From assembly GCF_932294415.1 (NCBI RefSeq), contig NC_065536.1, forward strand, positions 13,609,974-13,673,973: DNA of 64,000 nt, given 5' to 3'. Shown one piece after another: positions 1-11,741 of this stretch (its first letter is position 1; each line of letters starts with the position of its first letter). A program made the translations under genes and the position numbers. Below the pieces are notes generated by a model. It searched no databases and had not been told where the DNA came from. It saw only the letters and a program-made list of their open reading frames with translations. The DNA is from Quercus robur (taxonomy: Eukaryota; Streptophyta; Magnoliopsida; Fagales; Fagaceae).

Positions 1-365
1 GAGCCCTCCATTCTTCTGGGGGGTTTTTCCTTTTATACTAGTGTTCCTTTTCCCTTTTAGAGTCCACGTGTAAGTTTTACTTTCTGGGGTGCAGACCTGT
101 CCTGTCAACCCATACCTAGAGTGGTTTGGGGTCGTTGGGAAAGTTAAAGGGCATGGTTTAGAGTATGGGCTTGTCAGGTACAGGGTTTTGTATTATGATG
201 TTAGCAGTTTTTTCCCTTGCCCTGCCCCTACACTCAGTTTGCTCCTTTCTTTAGGCATTTAGTGAAGTGCCGAGCATGAGGTCATCCTCGGCAATGGCTC
301 TCCTCGGCTTGGGCCCTGAGCCCTAATGTAGAGTGGGCCTGGGCCGCGAATTCTCTGGCCCCACA
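1..365 (-). repeat. LTR, partial (3' LTR of the minus-strand element)
   Basis: It corresponds base for base in length to 2468-2832. The rest lies to the left of the window. It ends CCCCACA at 365, at the junction with the interior. Confidence 0.9.
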
Positions 366-1089
366 ATAGCCCCTCAAAATCCTGCTGCCAGACTTTTAGT
401 CGGGAAGAAGGGTTTTGATAATGTTGGGCTTACATCATAGCTTGCTCAGATTCTACACTCTATTAATATTTGTGTTTTTCCATTTACATGGGAGACGTGC
501 CAAATTAAGAGGCATTCCTTTACCCACTCACGTGGAGTCCTTTGACGCTTCTATACTCGAGGCGCGCCTTCACGAGAATCTTTTGATCCTACGGTTACGA
601 ATGGCGTTGGAACTCGAGCCAACTCTTCCTTATCCGTAGCATTCCTTGGAAAGCTGCATGAATTGAATGCCACCACCTTACCCTTTATATGAGTAGGATA
701 GGAGGTTGTTCTCCTTACATTCAAACCCTTCGGCTCTCTTTAAAATCATAATCCTTTAGCCATAATCACAGTTTTCATATTCAGTGTTATCCACCCCTTG
801 TGCAATATGTTTGAGACACGGACAGGGGTATTGGAACTACATCCGCCACAAAGGCGCCGGGTCCTTCTGAGACTCAAGGTGGCGTGGTCTGGACAAGGGA
901 GGCACAGATTCAAGATAATCTTCTGCCTTGACAAGGGGGAAATGACATTTCTCCCTCTTTCAGTCAAAATCCGAAGCAGGTATTGGTCGCACCAGATGCT
1001 TGGTGCGTTAGAAGTAAGGTTTTCCGCCATCAGCGCCGTCTGCTATATTGCAGGCGTGGTTACGTGGAGGCCCATCAACTTCCGGCTGC

Positions 1090-1218
1090 CTGCACCTTTT
1101 CTTCAACGGTGCTGGTCCCAAGTTGGGTTCCCGGCACCTTTTCTTCAGCTGCGCTAGCCCGAAGTCGGGCTCTCTGCACCTTTTCTTCAACGCTGCAAGC
1201 CCCAAGTTGGGCTCTTTT
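1090..1218 (-). repeat. Three tandem units of about 42-43 bp in the LTR element
   Basis: Three units start near 1090, 1133 and 1175, each beginning with a CACCTTTTCTTC-like core. On the minus strand the array is open (frame 1008-1328) and gives a 14-residue repeat of the type LKKRCREPNLGLA. The units differ by several substitutions yet keep the frame. Whether this was once part of a coding region or is a chance property of a 42-bp period is not known. Confidence 0.7.
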
Positions 1219-2171
1219 GCTGCCTGAGTTATAGGCATGTAAAAGTATTGAGGAATGGCTTCCTTAGACGAAATTTTGAAGCGGCAACACATCTCTTCTT
1301 GGCACCTCTTCTTCGGCTTTTTCTTCATTCCCTTGTATCTTTTCTTTTCGCTTGTGTAGTTAGTTTCAGTATGAGCTCATTTAAGCTCTTTCATTGTACG
1401 CTGTACTGTTTCTTTGTCTTAATAAAAAATGAATTTATTCCTTTTTAAATATTTTTCCTTTCTACAACAATTATTTTGTGAATGGGTATGCTACATGTGT
1501 ATTTTTCTTTCAATGATACTTAGAGCAGGAAACCTTGAAACAGAACCCTACTAATTCTAATTTATCAACATTACCAGGCACAATAATGATAACTCCCAGT
1601 AGATTAAACTCATGAAACTAACCGAGATAACAGCTGAATACTCTGTAATGCATGCGAGGCGACCGTCCGAGAACGATAAACTCTAAATAACTCATCCGAG
1701 AGGGTAGCCGAGTAGTGAGGGACTTTAACTGTGTTTTGACAACGTATGGCCCTATATTGCAGTTGCACCAATTCCCTTGGTACTGAGGATCCGAGGATAG
1801 GCTGGGGAATCCATGCAGTTTTGGGATTAGCTCGACTATCAATGGGGAACTCTTTCCCGGGGTAGATTCTAAGGACCATATAACGTCCAGGTTGTGTCCA
1901 AACCTCGTATTGTCTGGTTCTGTCCAAAACTTGTAGTTTTTATTTATTGATTTATTTTCCAAAAATTAGCCCCTTGACCAAGGTGGGGAGGGGTTAGCTT
2001 GATGTTGGAAGCCCCTAGAATTGCCTGTGCCCTTGGCACTGCCAGGCATAGCCCCTAGCGAAAACTTATGTTGGAACAACAACAACATGTCGTTGGAAAT
2101 GGAGGCACCCTCGCAGACCTTTGCTTGACAAAAGCTCAACTCCACCGCCACTTGATCCAATGCGCAAGCCT

Positions 2172-2189
2172 TCCCCACAGACAGCGCCA
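2172..2189 (-). promoter_or_regulatory. Primer-binding site of the LTR element
   Basis: On the minus strand it reads TGGCGCTGTCTGTGGGGA, two bases inside the LTR. It begins with TGG, complementary to a tRNA CCA end. It sets the direction of the element as minus. Confidence 0.75.
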
Positions 2190-2191
2190 AT

Positions 2192-2832
2192 TGTAGGGAC
2201 ACGATTTGTAACGACCCATGAATGACGTTGGGCTCATATGCAAAGGGCCCCAACAATATGATTTGTAGAGAGTGGGCTTGAAAGGCATGACCTTGGGCAC
2301 AGTTGGGCGGTTTAATCGTGGCCTCTATGGAAGCTCTTATATAGGCGGGCTTGGCTTGACTAGCTAAGCCCTCCATTAATACGGGTTGTAGGACTTAAGT
2401 CCTCGGACGGCGTCCGAGGAGCCTTGTATCCTTACTTTTCTCCCTTTTTTGCAGGGATCGAGAGAGAGAGCCCTCCATTCTTCTGGGGGGTTTTTCCTTT
2501 TATACTAGTGTTCTTTTTCCCTTTTAGAATCCACGTGTAAGTTTTACTTTCTGGGGTGCAGACCTGTCCTGTCAACCCATACCTAGAGTGGTTTGGGGTC
2601 GTTAGGAAAGTTAAAGGGCATGGTTTAGAGTATGGGCTTGTCAGGTACAGGGTTTTGTATTATGATGTTGGCAGCTTTTTCCCTTACCCTGCCCCTACAC
2701 TCAGTTTGCTCCTTTCTTTAGGCATTTAGTGAAGTGCCGAGCATGAGGTCGTCCTCGGCGATGGCTCTCCTCGGCTTGGGCCCTGGGCCCTAATGTAGAG
2801 TGGGCCTAGGCCGCGAATTCTCTGGCCCCACA
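2192..2832 (-). repeat. LTR, complete (5' LTR of the minus-strand element)
   Basis: This is a 641-bp repeat with TG...CA ends. The part from 2468 on is shared with the partial LTR at 1-365. The sequence TTTGG follows at 2833; the matching target duplication would lie outside the window, so it cannot be confirmed. Confidence 0.88.
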
Positions 2833-3253
2833 TTTGGTAATAGTTTTTATTTTCTATTTTCAAAAAATTGTTTTTCGAAATATAAAGAAAAAAAAATCTT
2901 GTATTTTTGAAATCAAAAACATGTTTGGTTAGTTGAAATTAAAAAAAAAAAAAAAAGTTTTTTGAAGAAAAAAATAGAAAATACTAAAATATGTTATTAC
3001 TAGGATTTGAACTCTAATGCTAACTCATTAAATAAGATAGATTCATTAAATTAAATATGTGGTTTTATTAACTTTTGAAAATTAGAAACTAAAAACAGCA
3101 TTTTGCATGTTTTCAATTTCCTTCACAAATTGAGTTTTGAGAACAATTTTTGTTTTCTATCTATTTTGGGTTGCCAAACAAGTTTTTTAGTCTTAAAAAT
3201 AGAAAAAAAATTGGAAACAGAAAATAAGGAGAAAAAATAGTTACCAAACATAC
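2833..3253. mobile_element. MITE-like element next to the LTR
   Basis: The left end TTTGGTAATAGTTTTTATTT and the reverse complement of the right end (TTTGGTAACTATTTTTTCTC) are similar inverted repeats. The interior is AT-rich and non-coding. The LTR element seems to have inserted into or against its left end, so the true left terminus may be outside the window. Confidence 0.5.
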
Positions 3254-4670
3254 CCTTATTGTTTTCGAAAATATTTTCCTTCTTTTGTCACTTCTTTCTC
3301 AAAAAAAAAAAAAAAAAAAAGTAATACAAGAAAACTCTTAGTAGGGATCAAACATATGATGCTTGGGTCTCTATAGCTCATCCCAAACCTTTGATCACTA
3401 GACTGCACCATGAATATATGATACATTGACAAAGGAATTGAACAACTAGCACTAGATGGTTTACTGTTTGCAACACCATTGTCATCAAAGACGGTTCATT
3501 AATATAAATATATATATATATATATATATATGTTTGGTTGAAGTTTTACTTAGTGTAATTTTAAGCAATATTACACTACTCAATAGTTTTAAATTGGATA
3601 CAAATTTTGACAAATCTATTGTTGGTTTACATTATCTTTACATATTTTCTATACTTGCAAAATTTCAAGGTGATTAAAATTAATATTCATGTTATCAATT
3701 AATTGTTTAAATTAAAGTTTTTGTAGTTTAAAATAATGCATAAAAGATGATTTTATGGATTGAATAGTAAATAACATCTAATTGATATGCATGTTAAAAA
3801 CATATAGAATATATAATCTAACAGTGAGATTTCAAAATTTGAATTCAAAAACAAATTATTGGGTGGTGTAACATTATTTAGTGTTACACCAAGTTTCAAT
3901 AACAAATTATTAGGTGATGTAATATTGTTTAATGTTACACCAGATGTAACTTGAACTAAGAATTTTTAATTGAAGTGACAATTTTTTTTTTAAAAAAAAG
4001 GTAGAAAGTGGAGAGGTGCGGTTTGAATTTTGAACCACATAAATAGATTATCAGAAAAGATACATTTACTTTTGAATTCTCATTTTAATAAATATAACAT
4101 AACATTCTTAAGTGGTTGATTTATGATATCCTTCACCTAAAATATCATATTAGTTTGGATTTCTTGTGGTGAAATTAGTGGTAGTCATCCCAACAAAAAT
4201 TTTGAATATTCTAGCATACTGGCCAACATTTGTACCTATTCAAGTATGCCCCAAGTGTTGTGTAGTTCAGTTGGTTGAATCTACTAGTGTTTTTGAATGA
4301 AGACATCTATAGTTCAAATCTTTCATTCCTTAACAATTGAACACGCGTGTGTATAAACGAACACACATGGGTTAGGCATGAGCTTGCATATTGGGTCACC
4401 AATGATGAATTTGTCAATGTCTCTTTATTTATTTATTTATTTTTATAATTCTAGTAGTTACAATGGGAGGTGGGAAGATTTGAAGTTTGAACCTTAGATG
4501 TCTAAATTAGAAATAATAAGAGATGCCAATTGAGCAACCAACTCTTTAACATCATCTTTATGATTAAGAAAAGTTAAACCTTCTTGAAGCAACATATATA
4601 ATATGTTAGACATAAACTTACAATATTTTTAAAGAGTCTTAATACATTTAATATATATATATATATATAT
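3254..4670. other. AT-rich intergenic sequence
   Basis: No gene seen. It holds a poly-A tract near 3301, a TA microsatellite near 3508-3530 and short hairpin-forming repeats (next entry). Confidence 0.6.
3865..3950. repeat. Paired hairpin-type repeat
   Basis: Two copies of a motif of the form GGTGTAACATTATTTAGTG followed by TTACACC occur about 50 bases apart. Each can fold on itself. A weaker relative lies at about 3555-3590. Probably a MITE remnant. Confidence 0.5.
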
Positions 4671-4896
4671 TCTAAATTATTTATAAGAGAGTTTCTCTTG
4701 TTGGATTGTATTTTTATGTGGTTCAAAAATATTTCTAAACCTTAGGTTTAAGGGGAAAAAACTTGAGGACAACTTGGTAAAAATTTACCTCCAACTCCAC
4801 TTAAAATACCTACAAAATATGATACTTTTCTACTAATCCATGTCTTCAAACCAAACTTATCCATTTTTTAAAAAAAATAAAATTATGACACTAGAC

Positions 4897-4929
<33 letters not shown>

Positions 4930-5110
4930 ATTGCATGACTTGGTAAAAATATATCTCTAACTCCACTTAAAATGCCTACAAAATAGGACACTTTTCTACT
5001 AATCCATATTTTTAAAACAAACTTATCCAAATTTTTTTTTAAAAAATTATGACACTAGATTTGCGCATGTGATGAGACTAGTATTTATATAACCTTTAAG
5101 GTTCAAAAAT
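4671..5110 (+). mobile_element. Helitron-like 5' region with an internal tandem duplication
   Basis: The start TCTAAATTATTTATAAGAGA resembles the 5' ends seen at 39544 (minus) and 54701. A segment of about 125 bp (4771-4896) repeats at 4937-5062, each copy starting ACTTGGTAAAAAT and ending with TTATGACACTAGA. A long poly-A run separates them. No coding capacity and no 3' terminus found. Confidence 0.45.
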
Positions 5111-5418
5111 CCATTCTCCTTGTAATTATCAAGTTATAAATAAAAATTTTCTTTAAAAAGTTTCTTTAAAAAACTAGAAGTATTTATAAATTTGAACATA
5201 CTCTCATTTCATTTACAATAATTAATTCGGTTAATTATGATTTTATATAATATTATTAATGTAAATCTTACATTATAGATATAACAAATGTGAATTATAT
5301 TGTACACATATTTACAAAAACTGTATAAGATTGTAACTTTACATTGCTAGTACAATGTAAATAAAGAATTTTCTAACTAATGGATTGAACTTGCAATCTT
5401 ATAATTAGATCTTGAAAC

Positions 5419-5454
<36 letters not shown>

Positions 5455-5567
5455 CATCACCAAGCAGTTCTCTAATTGAGTCCAAAACACCTGCTCACAC
5501 CTCACACCCAACCTGATTGGATGCTGGATGTGTCCAAAGCTTGTCACAAGTTAACATCATATCAAAT
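5111..5567. other. AT-rich intergenic sequence
   Basis: No gene seen. A long poly-A run lies near 5421-5451. Confidence 0.6.
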
Positions 5568-5570
5568 TTA

Positions 5571-6300
5571 GGCTGCGTTTGGTTGAATGTAAAATATTTT
5601 CCAGGTGTAAAATATTTTCAGGTATTTTCGGGAAAGGAAAATATTTTCAAGTATTTGGTTGCATTCCAAAAAATACTTTGGAAAATATTTTCTAGTGTTT
5701 GGTTGTGTTGCTGAAAATAATATAGAAAACACATTTTCTACTTGTTCCTCACATTTTCTCAGCTTCCAAACAAATATATAATATCATTTCTCAATAGATA
5801 AACACAAAAGAAACAAAACCCAAACAAAAAAAATTCATCAAATTCGGTCAAATTGAGAGAAGAAGGAAGAGAGAGTGAGAGATAGATCAGTATCAACGGA
5901 GGATGGCGGCACCAGATCGAGAAAGAGAGAGATCGGTGCGATCCTGGGGTGCGATCTCAGTGCGAATCTCGTCGGAGCTTGGCGGGCTTGGCTGGGCTGG
6001 CCTTGGCTTGGCTGGGCGGCCGGAGCTTGGCGTCGGACTGTGTGTGGAGTTGAGGTTGGTGCGTGGGCTGGAGCTGAAATGAGGTTGGTGCGTGTGTGAG
6101 AAGAGTGTGTGAGGAGTGAGTTATTCCGAAAATGATTTGAAGGTAAAATGGGAACGGAAATGATTTTACGGGTTTGCAAGGAATATTTTCGGTCAAACTG
6201 AAAATATTTTCAATTTGACTTTATTTTCAGGTGGTGCCAAACATGAACCCGGGTGTAAAATATTTTCCGAAAATCATTTAAACCCAAAACAAACACAGCT
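5571..6300. mobile_element. Non-autonomous PIF/Harbinger-like element
   Basis: The inverted ends are GGCTGCGTTTG on the left and, reversed, AGCTGTGTTTG on the right. TTA flanks both sides (5568-5570 and 6301-6303), the 3-bp target duplication typical of PIF/Harbinger elements. Subterminal TGTAAAATATTTTCC motifs recur inverted. The middle (about 5840-6110) is GC-richer but has no transposase; open frames there on both strands look accidental. Confidence 0.78.
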
Positions 6301-6581
6301 TTAGTGCATAAAAGTATTGTCACCATGAGTGGAAAAAGAAGAATAATAATGACACACACACACACACATATATATATATGATACATGTACTTTTAATGTT
6401 GGATAGTTCTAGGATTATAAATTATTATATAATTTATATGGCAAATTGTAAGTGATTAACCATCACTTACACATGAATCTTCCATTTTTTTTTTTTCACC
6501 AATTACACTCTATCACATCTTAATTACAACAACATCTTAATTAAAACAAGAAAATCTGAAAAAGTTTTTGGAACTAAACTT

Positions 6582-7907
6582 TTAATAATGGGGTACGGGA
6601 ATGGTATCTCCGTACCCAAACCCTTTACGTTGAGTTGGGAAAAGGGAAAACAAGAAGCTGGACAAAACTCCAGACACTAATGGCAAATATAACACCATTG
6701 AGTACCGATTTTCACCACCGTCCGGAAAGAAGCAATGTAGCACGTCCGAACTGCTAAAAGCAAAGATCATGAACACAAGCAGTGAACCAAATGCATGAAC
6801 ATAGTCTTTGGGTATGATTTTATGCTTCTTCGTGTTTTCTCGGACTTTAGTTTTTACATCTTGACTGGTAATACTGTCGTAGTTGAGGACCCAAAAGTCT
6901 TTGAATGTGACAAAACCATAGAATAGTTTGCCATCAACCATGAAGCTATCAGTGAAGGAAGAGAGGAAACAAGTGGCAGCACAAATGATAATGACGAATC
7001 CGATTAGGTACTTGTTGAAATAGTGGCATTTCCCAGTACTGTTTGCAAGAGAGGGTGTTAATGCTTGAAATAGAAGGACCGTACCTGTAGGTAACAGGTT
7101 TGCCAAGTTGGCTGCTTTGTTTGCCACGTTTCTTTTCTGTGAGTTACCATATGTTTGTTGTTGTAGTGCAGGTTTTGATGTGTTTGATGGTTCAGACACT
7201 GTGTTTTCTTGGAAAGGGTTCGGAACATTGGTGGGGTTTGGGCTTTGGCTTGGTGGTGGTGCTGATATGTTTGGTTGTGAGTTTGATGAAACCACGAAGA
7301 TGGCTGGAGGGTTTAAGTTGTATGTTATTGGTTCAGATGGTTGAACTTTTACAGCAGAAACAGCAGCTGGACTTTGCTGGTTGTTAAAGTCCTGGATTTG
7401 TGGTAACAAATTTGATGGATCAATCCGCAAGATCCACTGAAGGGACCAAGGGACATGGTTTTGGATTGCCAAATTTGGTTCAGCCCTGGGGTTCTGGAAT
7501 GAAACAGGGCTTGGTTGTTGATGATATGGTCCAGTTATGGGCTGGGTCGAGCCCCAATTTGGTTGTAGTGCTGTGGAGGTTGGATCATTATGGTTGACCT
7601 GGTTGTGGTTTCTGCCTAATGATGATGGTATTGGTGGGCTTGGTTCAGATGCTTGAGGTATAATGTGCTCAGCAAACCCTAGGTTTGGTGGTGGTGGGGG
7701 TAGTGTTGATAGGTTTTGTTGTGGCAGATGTAACTGGTTTGGGGCTGAGTTTGATGGTGGCGGTGATGATGGTGTGCTTGGTTGTACCAAATATGATTCG
7801 ACTGTGGAGGAGGCTTGGTCTTTTTGGTTCAGCTGGTGCGGGTTGGAGCAGTGGACATGATCTAGTTGTATAGATGTATTTGGTGGAACAGAAGTTGAAC
7901 CAGCCAT
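6582..7907 (-). CDS. DMP (DUF679) membrane protein with long N-terminal extension, copy 1
   Basis: The single exon encodes 441 residues. The last 182 or so (260-441) are a full DUF679/DMP domain: the ANLANLLPTGTVL entry motif, then about four hydrophobic segments including YLIGFVIIICAATCFLSS, YVHAFGSLLVFMIFAFSSSD and LYLPLVSGVLSSFLFS, with the conserved DVLHCFFP. The first 260 residues are low-complexity and rich in Pro, Ser, Asn and Gln, with no signal peptide. DMPs are usually about 200-250 residues, so this is unusually long. An open frame reaches 8273, but the start at 7907 is preferred because it matches the start of the 540-residue neighbour (MAGSTS versus MASSTS) and fits the TATA position. 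Some Arabidopsis DMPs act in gamete fusion or membrane remodelling in senescence; no such role can be assigned here from sequence. Confidence 0.9.
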   Translation of the reverse strand: MAGSTSVPPNTSIQLDHVHCSNPHQLNQKDQASSTVESYLVQPSTPSSPPPSNSAPNQLHLPQQNLSTLPPPPPNLGFAEHIIPQASEPSPPIPSSLGRNHNQVNHNDPTSTALQPNWGSTQPITGPYHQQPSPVSFQNPRAEPNLAIQNHVPWSLQWILRIDPSNLLPQIQDFNNQQSPAAVSAVKVQPSEPITYNLNPPAIFVVSSNSQPNISAPPPSQSPNPTNVPNPFQENTVSEPSNTSKPALQQQTYGNSQKRNVANKAANLANLLPTGTVLLFQALTPSLANSTGKCHYFNKYLIGFVIIICAATCFLSSFTDSFMVDGKLFYGFVTFKDFWVLNYDSITSQDVKTKVRENTKKHKIIPKDYVHAFGSLLVFMIFAFSSSDVLHCFFPDGGENRYSMVLYLPLVSGVLSSFLFSLFPTQRKGFGYGDTIPVPHY

Positions 7908-7976
7908 TAATGTAGAGACTGGATAGAGAAAATTTGAGATTTGGACTGGTGTTGAACTTTTGATGTGGGAGGAAGC

Positions 7977-7984
7977 TTTATTTC
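7977..7984 (-). promoter_or_regulatory. Probable degenerate TATA box of DMP copy 1
   Basis: It reads GAAATAAA on the minus strand, 70 bases above the start. It lies at the same place in the alignment as the TATATAAA of copy 2: both are followed by GCTT. Confidence 0.45.
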
Positions 7985-7987
7985 GAC

Positions 7988-7990
<3 letters not shown>

Positions 7991-8023
<33 letters not shown>
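7991..8023. repeat. GA microsatellite in the DMP copy 1 promoter
   Basis: About 16 GA units, immediately above the TATA-like site. A shorter GA tract sits in the leader of copy 2. Confidence 0.9.
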
Positions 8024-8027
<4 letters not shown>

Positions 8028-8149
8028 GAGAAAATGGGCACTTTCTTCTTCTTCTTTTTGATAGAGTTTGGAATGATCAATTATACATGCATATACTCGT
8101 GCTTGTTTCAAATTGTGATTCTCAAAAAAATAAAAAATTTGTGACAACG

Positions 8150-8255
8150 GGCCTTTATAGAGGCACAGAGTCAGCAACTCCTTCAATGGCCTATTTGGAT
8201 TGGTATACATGAGGATCATATAATTTTGCCACCTTAAAGTTATATCAATTTCCAT
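8150..8255 (-). promoter_or_regulatory. Upstream block conserved between DMP copies 1 and 2
   Basis: The segment matches 14187-14290 upstream of copy 2, including GTCAGCAAC, CTTCAATGGCC, ATTGGATTG and CAGTTATATCA-like stretches. It is shared promoter sequence left by tandem duplication. Both lie a few hundred bases above their starts. Confidence 0.6.
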
Positions 8256-8289
8256 CCACCTCTCATAAAACATGCTTGCTTATAGTGTA

Positions 8290-10147
8290 GATTAATTGTA
8301 GAATCTGCATGAATCTCCAATGAGCTAGAATGAAACGTGATTATCAAAAAACAGCAAAGAAGAAAGCTTCCATCTGTCCTTGTCTTGGAATCCTAGATGG
8401 TGTTTTATGGGACACCACCTCTTTGTTTGTGTGGAGAATAAGCTCCGATTAGTCCGTTACTACCTTTAAATAAAGTATAACTAAACATGCAAGACACAGT
8501 GCTCGGCATCATTGGCAGCAGAAATATCACTAACTTTCGTTCTTTTCATCAATTCAAGGGGAATAGCAATCACATAAAACGCACCCTGTACTTTAACAAT
8601 CTAAATTATTCTGATTTAGCCAAAACAAAAATCATCATTCTTATTCTTAATTAATGGTGATAAGAATAAGAATTCTTTTTTACATTCTTTTTCCATCAAG
8701 AATAAGAATAATGTTTTTCAACATAACCATAATGAGTTCGTAGAATTCTTTTAACTCTTCCTCTTTGGTTACTCTCCGATTTTGATTGACTAGCTTTGTT
8801 CCCCACTAATTAATTATTTCTTTAAAGAATAATGTAATGGATACATTTTCTTTTTTGAGAAAAAATTAGTAGATATAATTAATTTCACAACATATTAAAC
8901 TGTTAAGTTATGATTAGAGTAAATTCACTTTCATATGAATTGATCCAATAACAAAGCTCTATTAGGTTCAATTTTTTAAAACTTATTTATAAATTAAAAA
9001 AAAAAATCTTAAGTATATGTATAAAAGCCTTATATATATTTATATATATAATATCAATTAATTATTTTTTAAGTATATAGTTTCTATAAGAAAGTACAAG
9101 GCTATTTATATTTATCTGAATAAAGTCAAAATATCATTAGTGATAAATTGTATATACCTATTCCTTAATTTAATTTTTGAAAATTCATTAAACTCTAATT
9201 GCCACAGTTATCTTAAGAAATTTTTTTTTTTGAGAGTCAGTTATCTTCAGAATTATCTTAAGTAAGAAAGGAAAATAAAAAAATGTTTCTTTTTAGCTAG
9301 TCCCTTATACTTTATTAATTGCAATTTAAATAGAGATACATAAATTTTGAATTTTTTTATTATGTCTTTTACTTGTGTAGTACTTAAATATCGTTGATTT
9401 AAGATGTGTTATAAATATCAAATATTTTTTTTAATATTTACACAATTTTTATTTTTTATTTTCTTGATTTTTGTAAGTTAATAAATATATACTTTGTAGC
9501 ACACATATTATGTTTATAAAATACTTGATTCAATGTCTTATAAAAAAAAAATACTTGATTTAAATTTAAAAAAATTTTATAGTACTTTTTCATTATCTAT
9601 TAATTGCAACATAGTGCAACAAATAGTTATGGAAAAAAAATGGTAAAAACTTTTATATCCTGAAATTTATTGTTTTAAAAAAATATGCGCCCCCCCCCCC
9701 CCCCCCCTTTTTGTCCAGCTGAAAATTGATCTATATATGCCTCTTTGTTATTTGTTTTAAACATGGGTTGGCATGAGCTTGCATATTTGGGTCACAATTA
9801 ATTGATTAAATTATCACAATCATATTATGATTAAGAAAATGTAAACCTTCTATCGGATCAACATGTATATTAGGTTAGGCCTTCTTCTTTTTTTTTTTGG
9901 TTGAGAAACGACATATCAGGTTATACATAATCTTGTTTCTCAAAAAAAAAAAAAAAAGGTTAGACATAATCTTATATTTTTAAAGGTTCTTAAATATATA
10001 AATTATTTAGAGTATAATGACATAACAATTTTCACAACAGCTGATACGACAAAATGTAATTAGTGTACAATACAAGCAATGATAATTATAGTCATAATGA
10101 TAGTTATGTTGTAATAATTACAATATACTACTTTAAAAATTGTGAAA
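8290..10147. other. AT-rich intergenic sequence between DMP copies 1 and 2
   Basis: No gene seen. It holds many poly-A/T runs and an 18-base C run at 9690-9707. The right part leads into the MULE target site. Confidence 0.6.
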
Positions 10148-10156
10148 TATATTGTA

Positions 10157-11741
10157 GGCAAAAGCACCATTTTGGTCCCTACATTTTGGTAGCGGTCAAC
10201 TTGGTCCTTATTATTTTTAACTTTAAATCAATTTAGTCCCTACTGTTAAATCATTAATGGAAAATGTATACATGGCAAACGTTTTGCATTGTTGGTCCAC
10301 ATTTGGCTAAAATAATAATATAAAATCAAATAATTAAATATAAAAAAAAAAATCCACTTATGCATTTTAATAAAAAAGAAGATTCCACGTAAAAAAAAAA
10401 AAAAAATCTGAAAAAAATAATTGAAAGAAACAAATAAAGTGAATTGAAAAAAACTCTTCAATTTCTTTTATTTACTTTTGTATTCTTGCATTTTCTCAGT
10501 TACCAAACACAATACCCAGCAAACACAACAATCTGAAGCCAAACACTAATCACACAATTATCAACACTCAAATGTTCTTTTCTATTCTTTCTCTTTTCTT
10601 ATATTTACTAGCAAATAGACTCAGACCCTTCTCTCACAGACTAGCTCTCTTTCTCTTTCTCTCTCTTCCTCTCTTAGATCGGAGTGGTCACGGCGGAGCT
10701 TGGGCTTGATGGGGAATCTCAATCTCGATGGGTCAAGGCAGTGGTGTTGGGCTTGATGGTGGTGGGTCTGCTCAGATCAATTGAGCAACGCGGGTGGGTG
10801 TTGAAACGACAAAGGATTAGGACCCAGATGTGGGTCTTGTGGGATATCATCATATCGTCTTCAATTAGTTTAGAGTTTGAGTTCAATTCCAATTGTTATT
10901 TCAATGTTAACATTATCAGGCGGTTTAGTGCCTTTTGCTAAGTAATAGTAGTAGTAGTTGTTGTGAGTCCTTTATTTTTTATTTGAGCCCTTATTCTTCT
11001 GAAGATTATGTTGTAAATTCTAGTTAAAAACTAGTAGAGCACTCTTGAATAAAATTGTTAGAAAGTTATCCCAAATTTGTCCACAGAGTTCATGATTTCC
11101 TTAATCAAATCCACACTCATCCGTTGCTTATTTTTTGTGTTTCTTTTGTTTTCATTCACTTGCTAGCCACCATAGCCATAGGTAAGGATAATAATATCAT
11201 GTACATACTCGCAAAGTGGAATCATTAGAGTGGTGAAAGGATTGATATGGTTTGGGCAAGTTGAGATATTTTCAGTGTTTGTTCATGAATGGTGTTTGCT
11301 ACGTTCTATTTGTGTGTTTAATTTGGTAAAGGGTTTCATAATGTTGGGATTTTCAAATTGCTTTGCGTTTGGGAGGTAAGAAAGTGCAAGAAGAATAGAA
11401 AAAGAAAATAAAAGAAATTGTGGATTTACAAGAAAAAATCATTTTCTTTATTTGTTTCTTTCAATTAGTTTTTTTAGAATTTCTTGTTTGACGTGGAGTT
11501 TTCTTTTTTATTAAAATGCATACGTGGATTTTTTAAATATTTAATTATTTGATTTTATACTATTATTTTAGTTATATGTGCGCCAACAATGCAAAACGTT
11601 TGTCAAGTATGCATTTTCCGTTAGTGAATTAATGACAGAGACCAAATTGATTGCAAGTTAAAAATAACAGAGACCAACCAAAATGTAGGGACCAAATTAA
11701 TTGTTACACCAAAATGTAGGAATCAAAATTGTGTTTTCGCC
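10157..11741. mobile_element. Mutator-like non-autonomous element (MULE) with long inverted ends
   Basis: A perfect 9-bp target duplication TATATTGTA flanks it (10148-10156 and 11742-11750). The ends are GGCAAAAGCAC and, reversed, GGCGAAAACAC. The inverted repeats run for about 340 bp (10157-10500 against 11390-11741). Long inverted ends plus 9-bp duplications define Mutator-like elements. The middle (about 10500-11390) has a CT-rich stretch and a GC-richer patch near 10680-10830, but no transposase. Those features could be a captured host leader/exon, as in Pack-MULEs; I cannot name a source gene. It lies in the spacer between two DMP paralogues, so it probably came after their duplication. 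Confidence 0.9.

Larger units (their letters stand above)
1..2832 (-). mobile_element. Non-autonomous LTR retrotransposon (Ty3/gypsy-like), one end cut by the window
   Basis: The first 365 bases match 2468-2832 without an indel. I count about ten differences, all transitions, so the two LTR pieces are about 97% identical. The complete LTR runs 2192-2832, starts TGTAGGG on the plus strand and ends CCCCACA. Read on the minus strand, the LTR is followed at once by TGGCGCTGTCTGTGGGGA (2189 down to 2172), a typical tRNA primer-binding site of plant gypsy elements. A purine-rich stretch (TTTTGAGGGGC) precedes the other LTR. The 1826-bp interior has no gag, protease, reverse transcriptase or integrase, so the element must depend on an autonomous partner. 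The high LTR identity points to fairly recent insertion. Confidence 0.9.

Noticed and set aside
415..1962. Several open frames of 66-119 codons in the LTR element
   Set aside because: No gag, protease, RT, RNase H or integrase motif; overlapping frames on both strands. Only the tandem repeat is reported.
5838..6196. Open frames of 74-113 codons on both strands
   Set aside because: They lie inside a PIF/Harbinger-like non-autonomous element and are low-complexity without any domain.
7100..7873. Plus-strand frames opposite DMP copy 1, and similar ones at 12711-13397
   Set aside because: Shadows of the repetitive Pro/Asn/Gln codons on the other strand.
7908..8273. Upstream extension of the DMP copy 1 frame by 122 codons
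   Set aside because: It reads through a GA microsatellite and the TATA-like region; the downstream Met matches the start of copy 2.
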